Shown here piece after piece: positions 16,227-24,075 of a DNA stretch of 33,813 bases; the stretch's first letter is position 1; each line of letters opens with the position of its first letter. Under the pieces are notes generated by a model that was not told the origin of the DNA, made no database searches, and was given only the letters and a program-made list of their open reading frames with translations. This DNA comes from Pirellulaceae bacterium (GTDB lineage Bacteria; Planctomycetota; Planctomycetia; Pirellulales; Pirellulaceae): NCBI GenBank assembly GCA_013002105.1, contig JABDKS010000823.1, positions 1-33,813 on the forward strand. Direction: 5' to 3'. A program made the position numbers and the translations under genes.

Positions 16227-16721
16227 TTGGATGACGACGACGAAACACTGACGGCGTACCACGAAGCGGGCCACGCCGTGATCGGTTACGCATTAGGAGC
16301 ACGGATCGAGCGGGTCCAGCTTGGGGGTGAAGCGGACGACCATTTGCCGGAACGATTTGGCGATTGTTTGGTCAATTGGGGGATGGTTCATCCCGACTGC
16401 ACCGAGCAGCGCCAGCGAGAATTGATGACGATCCTGGCAGGACCCGTCGCGGAAATGATCTATCGCGGCGAGCCGTTACATCCTGCGCATTATGAACCTT
16501 GGCAAGGTGACTGGCAGCAAGCTTGGGACCATTGCCGCGACGGGGTACCCGATCCGATCCGCCGCACCGGATTGCTGGAGCAGTTGATCGGCCAACTTCA
16601 CCGTCGAATGTCCGATGATGATTGTTGGGCCGCGGTTGCCGCGGTCGCTGACGAATTGCTGGCACACGAGTTTTTGGATGAAGAGCAGCTCAGCGACACA
16701 TTGGCCTTTTGGCTAGGCTGA
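16227..16721 (+). CDS. Stand-alone FtsH (M41)-like zinc peptidase domain, lacking AAA ATPase
   Basis: A 164-aa protein that looks like a pared-down peptidase domain of FtsH. AYHEAGHAVIGYALG near the N-terminus is the M41 zinc motif HExxH (H12, E13, H16). QRELMTILAGPVAEMIYRG (residues 63-81) matches the FtsH segment before the third ligand. GDWQQAWDHC follows, in which D95 is the candidate third zinc ligand, corresponding to the Asp of the FtsH NDL motif. There is no AAA ATPase, signal peptide or membrane helix, and the C-terminus is short. The frame is open only from the TTG at 16227, since a stop lies at 16221; the ATG at 16231 is out of frame. It could be a soluble peptidase or a catalytically inactive regulator. 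It is divergent from the dehydrogenase gene and probably monocistronic. Confidence 0.75.
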   Translation: MDDDDETLTAYHEAGHAVIGYALGARIERVQLGGEADDHLPERFGDCLVNWGMVHPDCTEQRQRELMTILAGPVAEMIYRGEPLHPAHYEPWQGDWQQAWDHCRDGVPDPIRRTGLLEQLIGQLHRRMSDDDCWAAVAAVADELLAHEFLDEEQLSDTLAFWLG

Positions 16722-16769
16722 CGCGCATGTGAAAAACTATTTGTTGCGGGGGGTGCGGCCCAGCTTGGA

Positions 16770-16825
16770 GCAATCAATATTGAGCCATGAATACTGGGCA
16801 ATGAATATTGGGTGATAAACGTTGA
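16770..16825. repeat. 14-bp tandem repeats (iteron-like), three clear copies and one decayed
   Basis: GCAATCAATATTGA (16770-16783), GCCATGAATACTGG (16784-16797) and GCAATGAATATTGG (16798-16811) are head-to-tail copies. GTGATAAACGTTGA (16812-16825) matches about 9 of 14 positions. Each unit has an AT-rich core (AATATT) in a GC-rich genome. They lie about 60-115 bp upstream of the -35 element of the DUF1559 gene, so a regulator-binding role is possible. Confidence 0.8.
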
Positions 16826-16885
16826 TCGGCGATCCATGGAGGACTGTATCGGATCGATCGGTCCGAATTGAAGAATGATGGCAAT

Positions 16886-16927
16886 TTGACGCCATCGAAC
16901 GCGGGTCGCTATAACCTATACCCGCGT
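16886..16927 (+). promoter_or_regulatory. Sigma-70 promoter overlapped by a palindromic operator-like site
   Basis: TTGACG (16886-16891) and TATAAC (16910-16915) are separated by 18 bp, each one base from the -35/-10 consensus. ACGCGGGT (16899-16906) and ACCCGCGT (16920-16927) are a perfect 8-bp inverted repeat bracketing the -10 box and the expected start site near 16922. A second, 6-bp inverted repeat (GATGGC 16877-16882, GCCATC 16891-16896) brackets the -35. Leader length to the DUF1559 start is about 120 nt. Confidence 0.6.
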
Positions 16928-17040
16928 TGCAGCGTTGTCCGGGCGGGGACAGCATCCTCTTGGGTTGTTCCGTCGACTTAGCTTGCCCTTCTCAACATCA
17001 AGATGATCTTTCGACGGCAATCAAACCGGTGGAGGCAGCC

Positions 17041-17985
17041 ATGACGATCAAGCGCGATGGATTCACGCTCGTTGAGTTGCTGGTTGTCATTGCCATCATC
17101 GGCATCATGATTGGTTTGTTGATGCCCGCGGTCCAAGCCGTGCGGGAATCGGCGCGAACGGTACAGTGCCAGAATCATCTCAAGCAGATCGCGCTGGCCT
17201 GCCACAACTACGAATCAACCTACAAAGAGTTTCCAGGTTATGGCGGCGAACGGCAGCCGATCTTTGTGGGCTACCGATTACCGCACCGACCGCAAACGAA
17301 TCTGTCGGGCGATACCTGGATGACACAAATCATGCCGTTCTTGGAACAATCGGCATTGGCGGGCGAAGTGCATGGATTGGCTGGGGCCACAACGGTGACG
17401 TTGACCGACCGCGTCAAGAATGCGGTTCGTGTCGCGGTCGAGACTTACAACTGCCCATCGCGACGCGACGCCAAATCGTATCCGTTGGTCGGATCGTATA
17501 TCACCCGCTACGGCGACTTCGCCGCGCGAACCGATTACGCGATGAACGGTGGATCGGCGATCGAATCGGATCGGGACCATCGCGCGATCGTGCAACAGTA
17601 CGACGGCATTTGGGTATTGGGTAAACGCACCAAGACGAATCGTGTTTTTGACGGTTTGTCACATACCTACCTGGTTGGCGAAAAGGCCATGGATTCTTTG
17701 CGGTATGAGACTGGAACCTGTTTTGGTGATCGCAGTCCGTTAGTTGGTTGGAACGGTTCGTGGATGTCCAGCCACTCGTACGTACGGTACGCCGCTCGAC
17801 AACCCAAGATGGATCGTGTCAATAATTGTTTGACCTGTCACGATTACGGAAGTGCTCATCCCCACGGTTGGAACATGTCGATGGCTGATGGCAGTGTTCA
17901 GATGATGAGTTATCAAATGGATTTAGAAATCCATCATGCCAATGGCTCGGTCGACGGGAACGAGATTCCCGACTATCAACATTGA
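17041..17985 (+). CDS. DUF1559 prepilin-like protein
   Basis: A 314-aa member of the DUF1559 family, massively expanded in planctomycetes and of unknown precise role. The N-terminus is a type IV prepilin-like signal: a short positive leader, [19 protein letters not shown] with the prepilin peptidase site before FTLVE and the Glu at +5, then one hydrophobic helix. The typical continuation [20 protein letters not shown] follows. Near the C-terminus, [12 protein letters not shown] fits the H-x9-DG motif characteristic of these proteins. It should be membrane-anchored or assembled into a pseudopilin structure with the C-terminal domain outside. The start at 17041 is set by the prepilin leader; the frame is open upstream to 16927 but that part has no family resemblance. 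A promoter with a palindrome lies upstream at 16886. Confidence 0.95.
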   Translation: MTIKRDGFTLVELLVVIAIIGIMIGLLMPAVQAVRESARTVQCQNHLKQIALACHNYESTYKEFPGYGGERQPIFVGYRLPHRPQTNLSGDTWMTQIMPFLEQSALAGEVHGLAGATTVTLTDRVKNAVRVAVETYNCPSRRDAKSYPLVGSYITRYGDFAARTDYAMNGGSAIESDRDHRAIVQQYDGIWVLGKRTKTNRVFDGLSHTYLVGEKAMDSLRYETGTCFGDRSPLVGWNGSWMSSHSYVRYAARQPKMDRVNNCLTCHDYGSAHPHGWNMSMADGSVQMMSYQMDLEIHHANGSVDGNEIPDYQH

Positions 17986-18000
17986 CTGACGATATTGACC

Positions 18001-18052
18001 GGCGGTTTTGACCGACAACATCGACTGGGGATTTTGACTGGGAACATCGGCT
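18001..18052. repeat. 26-bp tandem repeat, two copies
   Basis: Two 26-bp units (18001-18026 and 18027-18052) share TTTTGAC and AACATCG at the same offsets. A partial related segment (GATATTGACC) precedes them from 17991. They begin 15 bases after the DUF1559 stop and lie in the convergent gap before the minus-strand terminator. Confidence 0.7.
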
Positions 18053-18093
18053 GGCAATCCATTCATCGGTTTGCCTGAGCGTTCGTGGATGAC

Positions 18094-18127
18094 AAAAAAA
18101 TGCCCGCTCGGGGTTTCCGAGCGGGCA
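18094..18127 (-). terminator. Rho-independent terminator for the minus-strand gene at 18284
   Basis: TGCCCGCTCGG (18101-18111) pairs perfectly with CCGAGCGGGCA (18117-18127) around a 5-nt loop. Seven A residues at 18094-18100 read as the T-tract on the minus strand. No T-run follows on the plus strand, so it serves the small secreted protein gene rather than DUF1559. About 155 unassigned bases lie between it and that gene's stop. Confidence 0.9.
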
Positions 18128-18283
18128 AGACACTGGCAAGAGTGCGTTCTGTCGCGTAACGATGTTTTCCTGGTTCGTCTCGAGGAAATGGGTGCCCCAT
18201 CGACCACCGGATGCTTTTCGAAGGCGTCCGGTTTGTCAAAGTCGAGGACGGTCAGAAGTTGATCGGTCGGAACGAATTCACGG

Positions 18284-18664
18284 TCACTTGTTCAGGAATG
18301 TTTTCCTGAGCCAAGCGTTCTTCTTTCGTTCCAACTCAATCAACTTTGTAAAGACGTTCTGCGGTTTGGCAGGTCGTCTATGTTGGCAACAGCATGCGTG
18401 CTGATGCACGTGCGCCGAAGGACTCTGCGCGACCGGGGCATGTTCGCCTTGGATCGCCGAGTCTTGGTGCACCGGCTGCTCGAGTGGTTGATCCGCCATC
18501 GGTTGGGGATCAGCGACCGGAGCAGGCATTTGGGCATCAACCTGCACACCTTCGCCAGCCGCCGGCACATCGTCCACAAGGACGCTCACAGGCGACTCAG
18601 CATTCACCCAGCTCGTGACGGTCAGGACGCCGAAAGCAGCCAGGGCAAAGAGCATATTTCGCAT
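18284..18664 (-). CDS. Small secreted protein with Cys/His cluster and basic C-terminus
   Basis: Unrecognised 126-aa product with a signal peptide (MRNMLFALAAFGVLTVTSWV, cleavage near VNAES). The mature part starts with a Pro, Asp and Gln-rich low-complexity stretch (about residues 28-80). It then has HVHQHACCCQH, three adjacent cysteines among four histidines, and ends in a basic helix ELERKKNAWLRKTFL. The Cys/His group could bind a metal or form disulfides. I have the impression that the ELERKKNAWLRKTF type of ending recurs in small planctomycete secreted proteins, but cannot confirm it. The ATG at 18664 is chosen for the signal peptide; 18655 is an alternative three codons later. The frame is open to 18802 without family support. 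An intrinsic terminator lies 160 bases downstream. Confidence 0.75.
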   Translation of the reverse strand: MRNMLFALAAFGVLTVTSWVNAESPVSVLVDDVPAAGEGVQVDAQMPAPVADPQPMADQPLEQPVHQDSAIQGEHAPVAQSPSAHVHQHACCCQHRRPAKPQNVFTKLIELERKKNAWLRKTFLNK

Positions 18665-18989
18665 AGTAGGTGGTCTCGTATTTACGTAGTGGATCAGATT
18701 TAGTTGTCGCGACAGCAGGGAACTGTAAAAAGAAAGTGTTGCGTGTCGCGTCCATAAAACATTCCCGCTGAATAGGAACTTGACCGCTTCGACAAGCACC
18801 ATTTCAATCTAATTCGCTGAGAATGCGACGAACTGGATCTGCCTGTACCGGTCGTTACCCAGCTGAACCACTGGGCAGGATTTGCGATTTCGGCAAGATT
18901 TGCCAAACCAACACCCTGACCATGCGTAGAACCCCGATAGATTCACAAGAACTGGTGTTTCGCAGTGACGCGAAAGAAGGCTTTTGACG
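18665..18989. other. Divergent intergenic region, no recognised gene
   Basis: About 325 bases between the small secreted protein and the DUF4173-like gene. Minor structures only: the perfect palindrome TGTCGCGACA near 18706, and a GATTTGC direct repeat (18879 and 18897), the second copy lying in GGCAAGATTTGCC. CGAAAGAAGG at 18971-18980 is the ribosome site of the downstream gene. Promoters for both flanking genes must be here, but I cannot identify them. Confidence 0.5.
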
Positions 18990-20765
18990 ATGGCGCATGA
19001 TATTACCGGTCAGGATCCGCTGGTGACAGCAAGCGACAAGATGCTGTGGGGCGGGCAGGCCATTTCGTCGCCGATGCGCCCGAAAGAGACCTTTGCTGTT
19101 TTGCTGTGGACCGTGTTGGCCGATTGGTTGATTTTTCGCACGCAAGGTTTCACGGGACCGGCCCTGTTTTTTGCTGGCGCGCCGCTCCTGTTCTTGGCCG
19201 GTCCGCTGCGAAATGTTCATCGAACCACCGCGATCGTGTTGGTCGGTTCGTTGCTGCTCCTTAGCGTTCGGCTGATTTGGCTGGGAACCGGATTGAACAT
19301 ACTTTCCGCCGTCGCGTTGCTCGTTGCGCTGGCGATGGTCGCATCCGGGCATGCACCACTGGTGGCTGAAGGCTTGGTTTACGCAGCGCGAGTTTGGCTG
19401 GACGGATTTTTGGCAGTCGCCAATTACCAGTGGTTGCCACCGCGCGATCGCACAACGCAGCACGCGGCTGGTGACTTCGACGACGGTGTCCATCAGTCAG
19501 GCTTTCCCGCCACGGCCGTGGGTTCGCTTGATCCTGCCGCAATCGATCCCGTCACGGCAAGTTCATCTGCGCCGAACGTGGAGGCGTCGGGGGGATCGAC
19601 CGCTGATACGACTGCCAAACCAACGGCATCGTCGGTACGGCCATCGACATCGTCTTGGTTATTACCGCTTGTCGCCGTCATCGTTTTTGGCGGCATTTTT
19701 GTGTTCGCCAATCCCGATCTACTCGAGAGTGTTTCGCTGCGGTTGTCGCACTTCTCAGAAGTGGTTCAAAGTTGGTTTGCCAAACTATCTCTCTGGGAGA
19801 TACCGTTCTGTTTGGCGGCGTTGGTGATTGGCGCCGGATTACTAAGGCCCGTCTTACCAATGCCCCATTTCGGACCGCGTCACGAGGTCGTCGACACCAG
19901 TGGAAAACTTGCGGCACCCCTGTTCACCGCGTTCCGCAATACACTGTGGACGTTGATCGCATTATTCAGCGTTTATTTGGTCTTTGAATTTGCAACATTG
20001 TGGCGTCGCGAGTTTCCTGCTGGTTTCTACTACGCCGGCTATGCGCACCAGGGAGCTGCTTGGCTGACGTTCGCGCTGGCGCTGGCCACCGGACTTTTGT
20101 CGTTGGTGTTTAGCGGGTCGATGTTGCACGATGCGCGACTGCACGCGATGCGTCGGCTGGCCTGGATTTGGTCGGCACAAAATTTCTTGCTGGCGATCGC
20201 CGTTTACAACCGTTTGCTGATTTATGTTGGCTACAACGGAATGACGCGCATGCGAACGATCGGATTTTTTGGCATCACATTAGTAGTGATCGGGTTCACG
20301 CTGGTGCTTTACAAGATCGGTAAGAACCGTGGGTTCTGGTGGCTGATTCGCGCGCAGTTGATCGCGCTCGTGTTGACGGTGATTGGGTACGGCGTGTTTC
20401 CGGTCGATTGGATGGCTCATCGATACAACGTTGCCCGCGTTACCGACGGTTACTTGCATCCGTCGGTGATGATTGCGGTCAAGGAGATCAATGACGAAGG
20501 CGTCTTGCCGTTGATCGGGTTAGTCGATACACCCGACCCGATCATTCGTGAGGGCGTTCTGGCGATGTTGGCGCAGAAACAAGCAGAAATCGAAGCCGAG
20601 TCGGAAATTGAACCTTGGCACTGGACCAAATACCAAGGGGCCACCAGTCGGCTATACAAACGGCTTGTGACGCATCAGCAATCGTGGGACCGATATCGGA
20701 AACAACCTCGCGAGCGGCGCGAAGCGATGGACCGATTCGTCGACTACGCGATGCAGTGGTATTAG
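18990..20765 (+). CDS. DUF4173/DUF4153-like polytopic membrane protein
   Basis: A 591-aa integral membrane protein of a family with no assigned function. A cluster of hydrophobic segments covers residues about 30-135. A hydrophilic Ser, Thr and Ala-rich loop spans about 155-215. At least seven further segments run from about 218 to 475. The block FPAGFYYAGYAHQGAAWLTF, followed by RRLAWIWSAQNFLLAI, AVYNRLLIYV and GMTRMRTIGFFGI, is what I associate with the DUF4153/DUF4173 family. The C-terminal ~110 residues are soluble and charged. The ATG at 18990 is chosen over the TTG at 18984, because AGAAGG at 18975-18980 is 9 nt from the ATG and only 3 nt from the TTG. It is convergent with astA, with a 137-bp gap in which I see no clear terminator. 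Confidence 0.8.
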   Translation: MAHDITGQDPLVTASDKMLWGGQAISSPMRPKETFAVLLWTVLADWLIFRTQGFTGPALFFAGAPLLFLAGPLRNVHRTTAIVLVGSLLLLSVRLIWLGTGLNILSAVALLVALAMVASGHAPLVAEGLVYAARVWLDGFLAVANYQWLPPRDRTTQHAAGDFDDGVHQSGFPATAVGSLDPAAIDPVTASSSAPNVEASGGSTADTTAKPTASSVRPSTSSWLLPLVAVIVFGGIFVFANPDLLESVSLRLSHFSEVVQSWFAKLSLWEIPFCLAALVIGAGLLRPVLPMPHFGPRHEVVDTSGKLAAPLFTAFRNTLWTLIALFSVYLVFEFATLWRREFPAGFYYAGYAHQGAAWLTFALALATGLLSLVFSGSMLHDARLHAMRRLAWIWSAQNFLLAIAVYNRLLIYVGYNGMTRMRTIGFFGITLVVIGFTLVLYKIGKNRGFWWLIRAQLIALVLTVIGYGVFPVDWMAHRYNVARVTDGYLHPSVMIAVKEINDEGVLPLIGLVDTPDPIIREGVLAMLAQKQAEIEAESEIEPWHWTKYQGATSRLYKRLVTHQQSWDRYRKQPRERREAMDRFVDYAMQWY

Positions 20766-20902
20766 GCATTTGCGAGAGTGTGCCTGACAACGGCGTTCAC
20801 GCCAGCAGGCCGCTGATTGCTTTGGTGGGTGGAACCGGCCAAGTGCCGATCGGCCGTCTTGTCACCTCTCGAGGATGCGTTTCTCGCTCGGTCGCTAGCA
20901 GG

Positions 20903-21943
20903 TCACGACGGTCGGGCCGGCATTGCGAAACATTTGGATCCGACATCCAACTGCAGGGCTTGCGCTGTCGGACGATCGATGCGGATCGATGGGTCGTCCG
21001 CAGTCTCGTCGGCTGCTGCCGAAATGTTCGTTTGCACGCTGGTAAACTCGTTTGCCGTGCTGCACAAAATCGTATTGCCACGACCTTCGGCGGGCGTCTG
21101 GATAATCTCGCCGACGGTGACCTGTTGGGTGCGGCGAACCGCTTTGATCTGAGTGGTTTTGCAACTGACGACCGGCCCGCCGTCAAAGATGTCGATCAAA
21201 TCGGTTTCACGAAAGCCTTCGGATTGGAGCAATTTCAAAGCCGGCGCGGTTTCCGTATGCACTTTTCCGATTCCCTCGCGCACACTCTCGGGCAACAAAT
21301 CCAAGTAGATCGGATACTTCGGCATCATTTCTTCGATGAACTGTTTGGAGATGGTCGACATCGTATCGACGGTTGTGAAATCGACTGGGATGAATTTGTG
21401 GGCCAGTGCTTCCCAGAAAGGAATCCGTCCGTCCGGATCGGCTTTACCGCGCATTTCAGCAATCATCCGATCGGCGAATCGATTGGGACGCATCGCAATC
21501 AGACCGAAACGTGACAGCGAGAGCCAACGACCCCAGCCTTCGCCACGATAAATGCCGCGCAAAAAGAGGCTACCGATTTCGCTCGGTCCATCGTGAATGC
21601 GTCGCAGTTTCAGGTGCGTTCGGTCATGGCTGATTCCCAGCAATTCACTGCGATGTTTGCTGTGGATAACACGATAGGCGTAAAACGGTTGGTAGCCGCC
21701 GGTTTTGGTATAGATCGTCGATGTGCCGACCAACTCGCCCGTCTGGTCGTTGACCAAAACCAACACAAAGGGTTCACCACGGGGCGACAGTCCCTGTCGC
21801 GAGAACGCGAAAACGGATTGTTCCACACGATCAAGCAATCTCGCTTTGTCCAGTTGCAGTGTTGTCAGTCCCTTGGTGGCTGATTGCACGAGGGCGTGCA
21901 GTGGATCAAGGTCTTCGATTTTGACGGCGCGAACAATCCACAT
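20903..21943 (-). CDS. astA: Arginine N-succinyltransferase
   Basis: AstA transfers succinyl from succinyl-CoA to the alpha-amino group of arginine (or ornithine), the first step of the AST arginine-catabolic route. At 346 aa it matches the usual ~340-aa length. Diagnostic blocks are present in order: IVRAVKIEDLDPLHAL at the N-terminus, GTSTIYTKTGGYQPFYAYR near residue 75, EIGSLFLRGIYRGEGWGRWLS near 122, IPFWEALAHKFIPVDF, MPKYPIYLDLLPESV, and GKVHTETAPALKLLQSEGF with DIFDGGPVVSC. The ATG at 21943 has no strong ribosome site. It lies 77 bases downstream of the class III aminotransferase gene on the same strand, so the two are probably co-transcribed, as astC and astA are in proteobacteria. No astB, astD or astE is visible in the window. 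A homologue with a different acyl or amino acceptor is the alternative. Confidence 0.92.
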   Translation of the reverse strand: MWIVRAVKIEDLDPLHALVQSATKGLTTLQLDKARLLDRVEQSVFAFSRQGLSPRGEPFVLVLVNDQTGELVGTSTIYTKTGGYQPFYAYRVIHSKHRSELLGISHDRTHLKLRRIHDGPSEIGSLFLRGIYRGEGWGRWLSLSRFGLIAMRPNRFADRMIAEMRGKADPDGRIPFWEALAHKFIPVDFTTVDTMSTISKQFIEEMMPKYPIYLDLLPESVREGIGKVHTETAPALKLLQSEGFRETDLIDIFDGGPVVSCKTTQIKAVRRTQQVTVGEIIQTPAEGRGNTILCSTANEFTSVQTNISAAADETADDPSIRIDRPTAQALQLDVGSKCFAMPARPS

Positions 21944-22020
21944 AATGACTACTCAATGAACAAATTACGAAGGTCTGAATCGACGGGCGACATGAGTCAC
22001 AAACGGGATGCTACTTGCAA

Positions 22021-23433
22021 TCATGAGGCTTGAAAGGCTTTCAGCGATTGATCAATCAAGTCGATTGCGGCATCGATGTGTTCGTTGGTGGTGGTGGCCG
22101 GCGGTGGTAAGAATCGGATCCGCGTCGGTTCTGATCCGCAGACAAACCCGAGCACACCGGTGTGGAACATCGTCATCATCAATGCTTTGGCCTGATCGAA
22201 ACTGCCGTCAGCGGGCGTGAATGCAATCATCATGCCTTCGCCGTACGGTCCGCGAATCAGATCGGGGTACTTTTTGGAGAGTTTTTCCAGAGCGGCCGCA
22301 AAGTACGCGTGACGCTTTGCGTTCTGTCCGTTTTCGCCAAAGCACTCGCCCGCTTCCAACGCATCGAGCATCGCCAGTCCGGTCGCGATGGATGATGACG
22401 ATCCGGTGAACGTTTGGCTGAGAATGGGGCCTTTGGGTTTGAACGATTCGCCGTACAGCGTCGCGCACACCTGAGTGATTTTGCCGATCGTTACGATGTC
22501 AGCAAAGCGGTCGAGTTGATAATGTTGAAACGCAAACGGTCGTGTCGTTCGTGAAAACGATTGGACTTCGTCAAAGATGATCGCAATACCCGCTTCGCGC
22601 AGAGGCTCGCACAGCGCGGTAAAGAATTCATTGCTGCCGGGATAATAGCCGCCTTCACCAGCGACCGGTTCGGCCCAAAATGCGGCATAGCGACCGGGGT
22701 GTCGCTTCAACAATCGATGCAATTCGTTGACGGCCCAGCGTTGGCTGCGCTCGGGGTTGTCGGGATCACGAAACGGCAGGTAATCGACGTTCAGCGCCAA
22801 CGGCAAACCCATTCGATAATTGGGACGATCGGTCAGGGCCGCCATGGCCAAGGATCGGCCGGCGAACGCATTGTCAAAGGCGATGATTCGATCGGCGGGC
22901 GATTTGTTGTGCAGCGCGATCTTCAGTGCATTCTCGTTGGCCATCGCGCCGCTGGTCGACAGCAGGCAGTGATCCAGTGGGGCGCCGGTGCTGGTGGCCA
23001 TGCCCAGCAAACGTTCGCACATTTTGATGCTGGGCGGGTGCTGTTGCAGGTTGCCTTGCATGACAGTGTCTTCGATCGCGGCGTCAATCGCGGCGTCGAT
23101 CATGGCTGGGTGACTGTGTCCGGCACCGTGCACGCCGATTCCACCGATCAAATCCAGTTTGACGCTGCCGTCGGCCAGTTCCGCATAGGGGCCGTTACCC
23201 AGGCCCGATGACAGATAGGGCCAAAACGGTGGTCCGCCGCGAGCGGCGCCCAGGCGTTCCAACAACGACTGATAGTGGTCGGTCAACTTGGGATTGGCGG
23301 CCTGGGCGGCCGTCAAATTCGCCCCGTGTTCGGCCACAGCCTCGGCGATCAAGCGTTTCGCCTGGGCAATGCGAGGATCGCAGCGCAAGGTGTCGGCATG
23401 CGTCAAATGGCCGTCGGAATCGGATGAATTCAC
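22021..23433 (-). CDS. Class III PLP-dependent aminotransferase (succinylornithine/ornithine-type candidate)
   Basis: A fold-type I aminotransferase of class III, which moves an omega- or delta-amino group to an oxo acid. The PLP lysine is K318 in VTIGKITQV. D288 in IIFDEVQSF contacts the pyridine nitrogen, and STSGAMANENALKIA near 159-173 is the phosphate and substrate region. WAEPVAGEGGYYP (253-265) and TFTGSSSS (341-348) complete the signature. At 470 aa it is about 65 residues longer than AstC or ArgD; the extra length is mainly N-terminal (1-75), ahead of the GGIGVHGAGHSHP block. Substrate is therefore uncertain, but position directly upstream of astA makes N-succinylornithine the best guess; ornithine or lysine are alternatives. 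The start is GTG at 23433, with GGAG 8 nt upstream. An ATG at 23447 is out of frame. Confidence 0.85.
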   Translation of the reverse strand: MNSSDSDGHLTHADTLRCDPRIAQAKRLIAEAVAEHGANLTAAQAANPKLTDHYQSLLERLGAARGGPPFWPYLSSGLGNGPYAELADGSVKLDLIGGIGVHGAGHSHPAMIDAAIDAAIEDTVMQGNLQQHPPSIKMCERLLGMATSTGAPLDHCLLSTSGAMANENALKIALHNKSPADRIIAFDNAFAGRSLAMAALTDRPNYRMGLPLALNVDYLPFRDPDNPERSQRWAVNELHRLLKRHPGRYAAFWAEPVAGEGGYYPGSNEFFTALCEPLREAGIAIIFDEVQSFSRTTRPFAFQHYQLDRFADIVTIGKITQVCATLYGESFKPKGPILSQTFTGSSSSIATGLAMLDALEAGECFGENGQNAKRHAYFAAALEKLSKKYPDLIRGPYGEGMMIAFTPADGSFDQAKALMMTMFHTGVLGFVCGSEPTRIRFLPPPATTTNEHIDAAIDLIDQSLKAFQAS

Positions 23434-23607
23434 TGGGGAGGCTCCATAGCGAGAAGCTAATGATCATGGTCACTGTCGAAGACTATAGTAGCGTTTGGAC
23501 GTCTTGAGGTTCAGCCACTACCGTCGTGATTTACAATTCGCTTCACACAGCACACCGCGTATATCGCGTCATGGGTGTTCCAGATTCGACCCGTGAACCC
23601 ATCACAG

Positions 23608-23620
23608 TTGCCTGAGGCAA
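23608..23620 (+). promoter_or_regulatory. Small hairpin covering the ribosome site of the CBS gene
   Basis: TTGCC-TGA-GGCAA is a perfect 5-bp inverted repeat, and the GAGG ribosome site (23614-23617) lies within it, 9 nt before the GTG start. It might modulate initiation. The stem is short, so this could be chance. Confidence 0.3.
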
Positions 23621-23626
23621 TCCGCC

Positions 23627-24034
23627 GTGAAAAAGCATGCACCGCACGTTCGTGACTACATGACACACCTGCCTGTGGAGGCGGAGCGGTGCGAAACTGC
23701 CAATGACGGCATTGAAATCATGCGTCGACATTCGATACGCCACATTCCCGTGATGAACGGATCCCATTTAGTGGGGATCGTATCGCAACGTGATTTGTTG
23801 GAGGCGCGCGTTCGATTGGGTGATGATTTCGCGTCAACATCGCTGGATCAGATTTGTACGACCGATGTATTGACGGTCAGCCCCGTGGATCCGATCGACG
23901 ACGTGGCCAGAAAAATGCTCGCGCGCGACGCGCACAGCGCGGTTGTTGTCGATCGAGGCTTTGTCGTTGGTATTTTCACGACGAGCGATGCATTGCGGTT
24001 TATCGCGAATGTTTTCGGGCAAGCCAACTCTTGA
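23627..24034 (+). CDS. Two-CBS-domain protein
   Basis: A 135-aa protein made only of a tandem CBS pair (Bateman module). The first CBS motif runs from VRDYMTHLPV to GIVSQRDLLEAR (residues 8-60). The second runs from ICTTDVLTVSPVDPIDDVARKML to GIFTTSDALRFI (residues 77-128). Such modules bind adenine nucleotides (AMP, ATP, SAM) and act as energy or ligand sensors, in cis or as separate proteins. The GTG at 23627 is chosen because GAGG lies 9 nt upstream and it includes the conserved start of the first domain. It is divergent from the aminotransferase gene (about 190 bases apart) and convergent with the P-loop NTPase gene (41 bases apart). It may sense energy state for the surrounding catabolic genes, which is inference. 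Confidence 0.88.
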   Translation: MKKHAPHVRDYMTHLPVEAERCETANDGIEIMRRHSIRHIPVMNGSHLVGIVSQRDLLEARVRLGDDFASTSLDQICTTDVLTVSPVDPIDDVARKMLARDAHSAVVVDRGFVVGIFTTSDALRFIANVFGQANS

Positions 24035-24075
24035 TCGCGATCATGCTGCGTTACTGAATTCGCTGATCGTTCGAA

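Noticed and set aside
16231..16251. ATG at 16231 as the start of the mini-M41 protein
   Set aside because: It is out of frame with the HEAGH reading; only the TTG at 16227 opens the right frame after the stop at 16221.
18071..18262. 63-codon plus-strand open frame over the hairpin between DUF1559 and the small secreted protein
   Set aside because: It spans a strong terminator hairpin, has no ribosome site and its product resembles nothing known to me.
20615..21514. 299-codon plus-strand open frame running across the end of the DUF4173-like gene and astA
   Set aside because: It is antisense to a clear astA, has no recognisable domain and no ribosome site; it is a codon-bias shadow.
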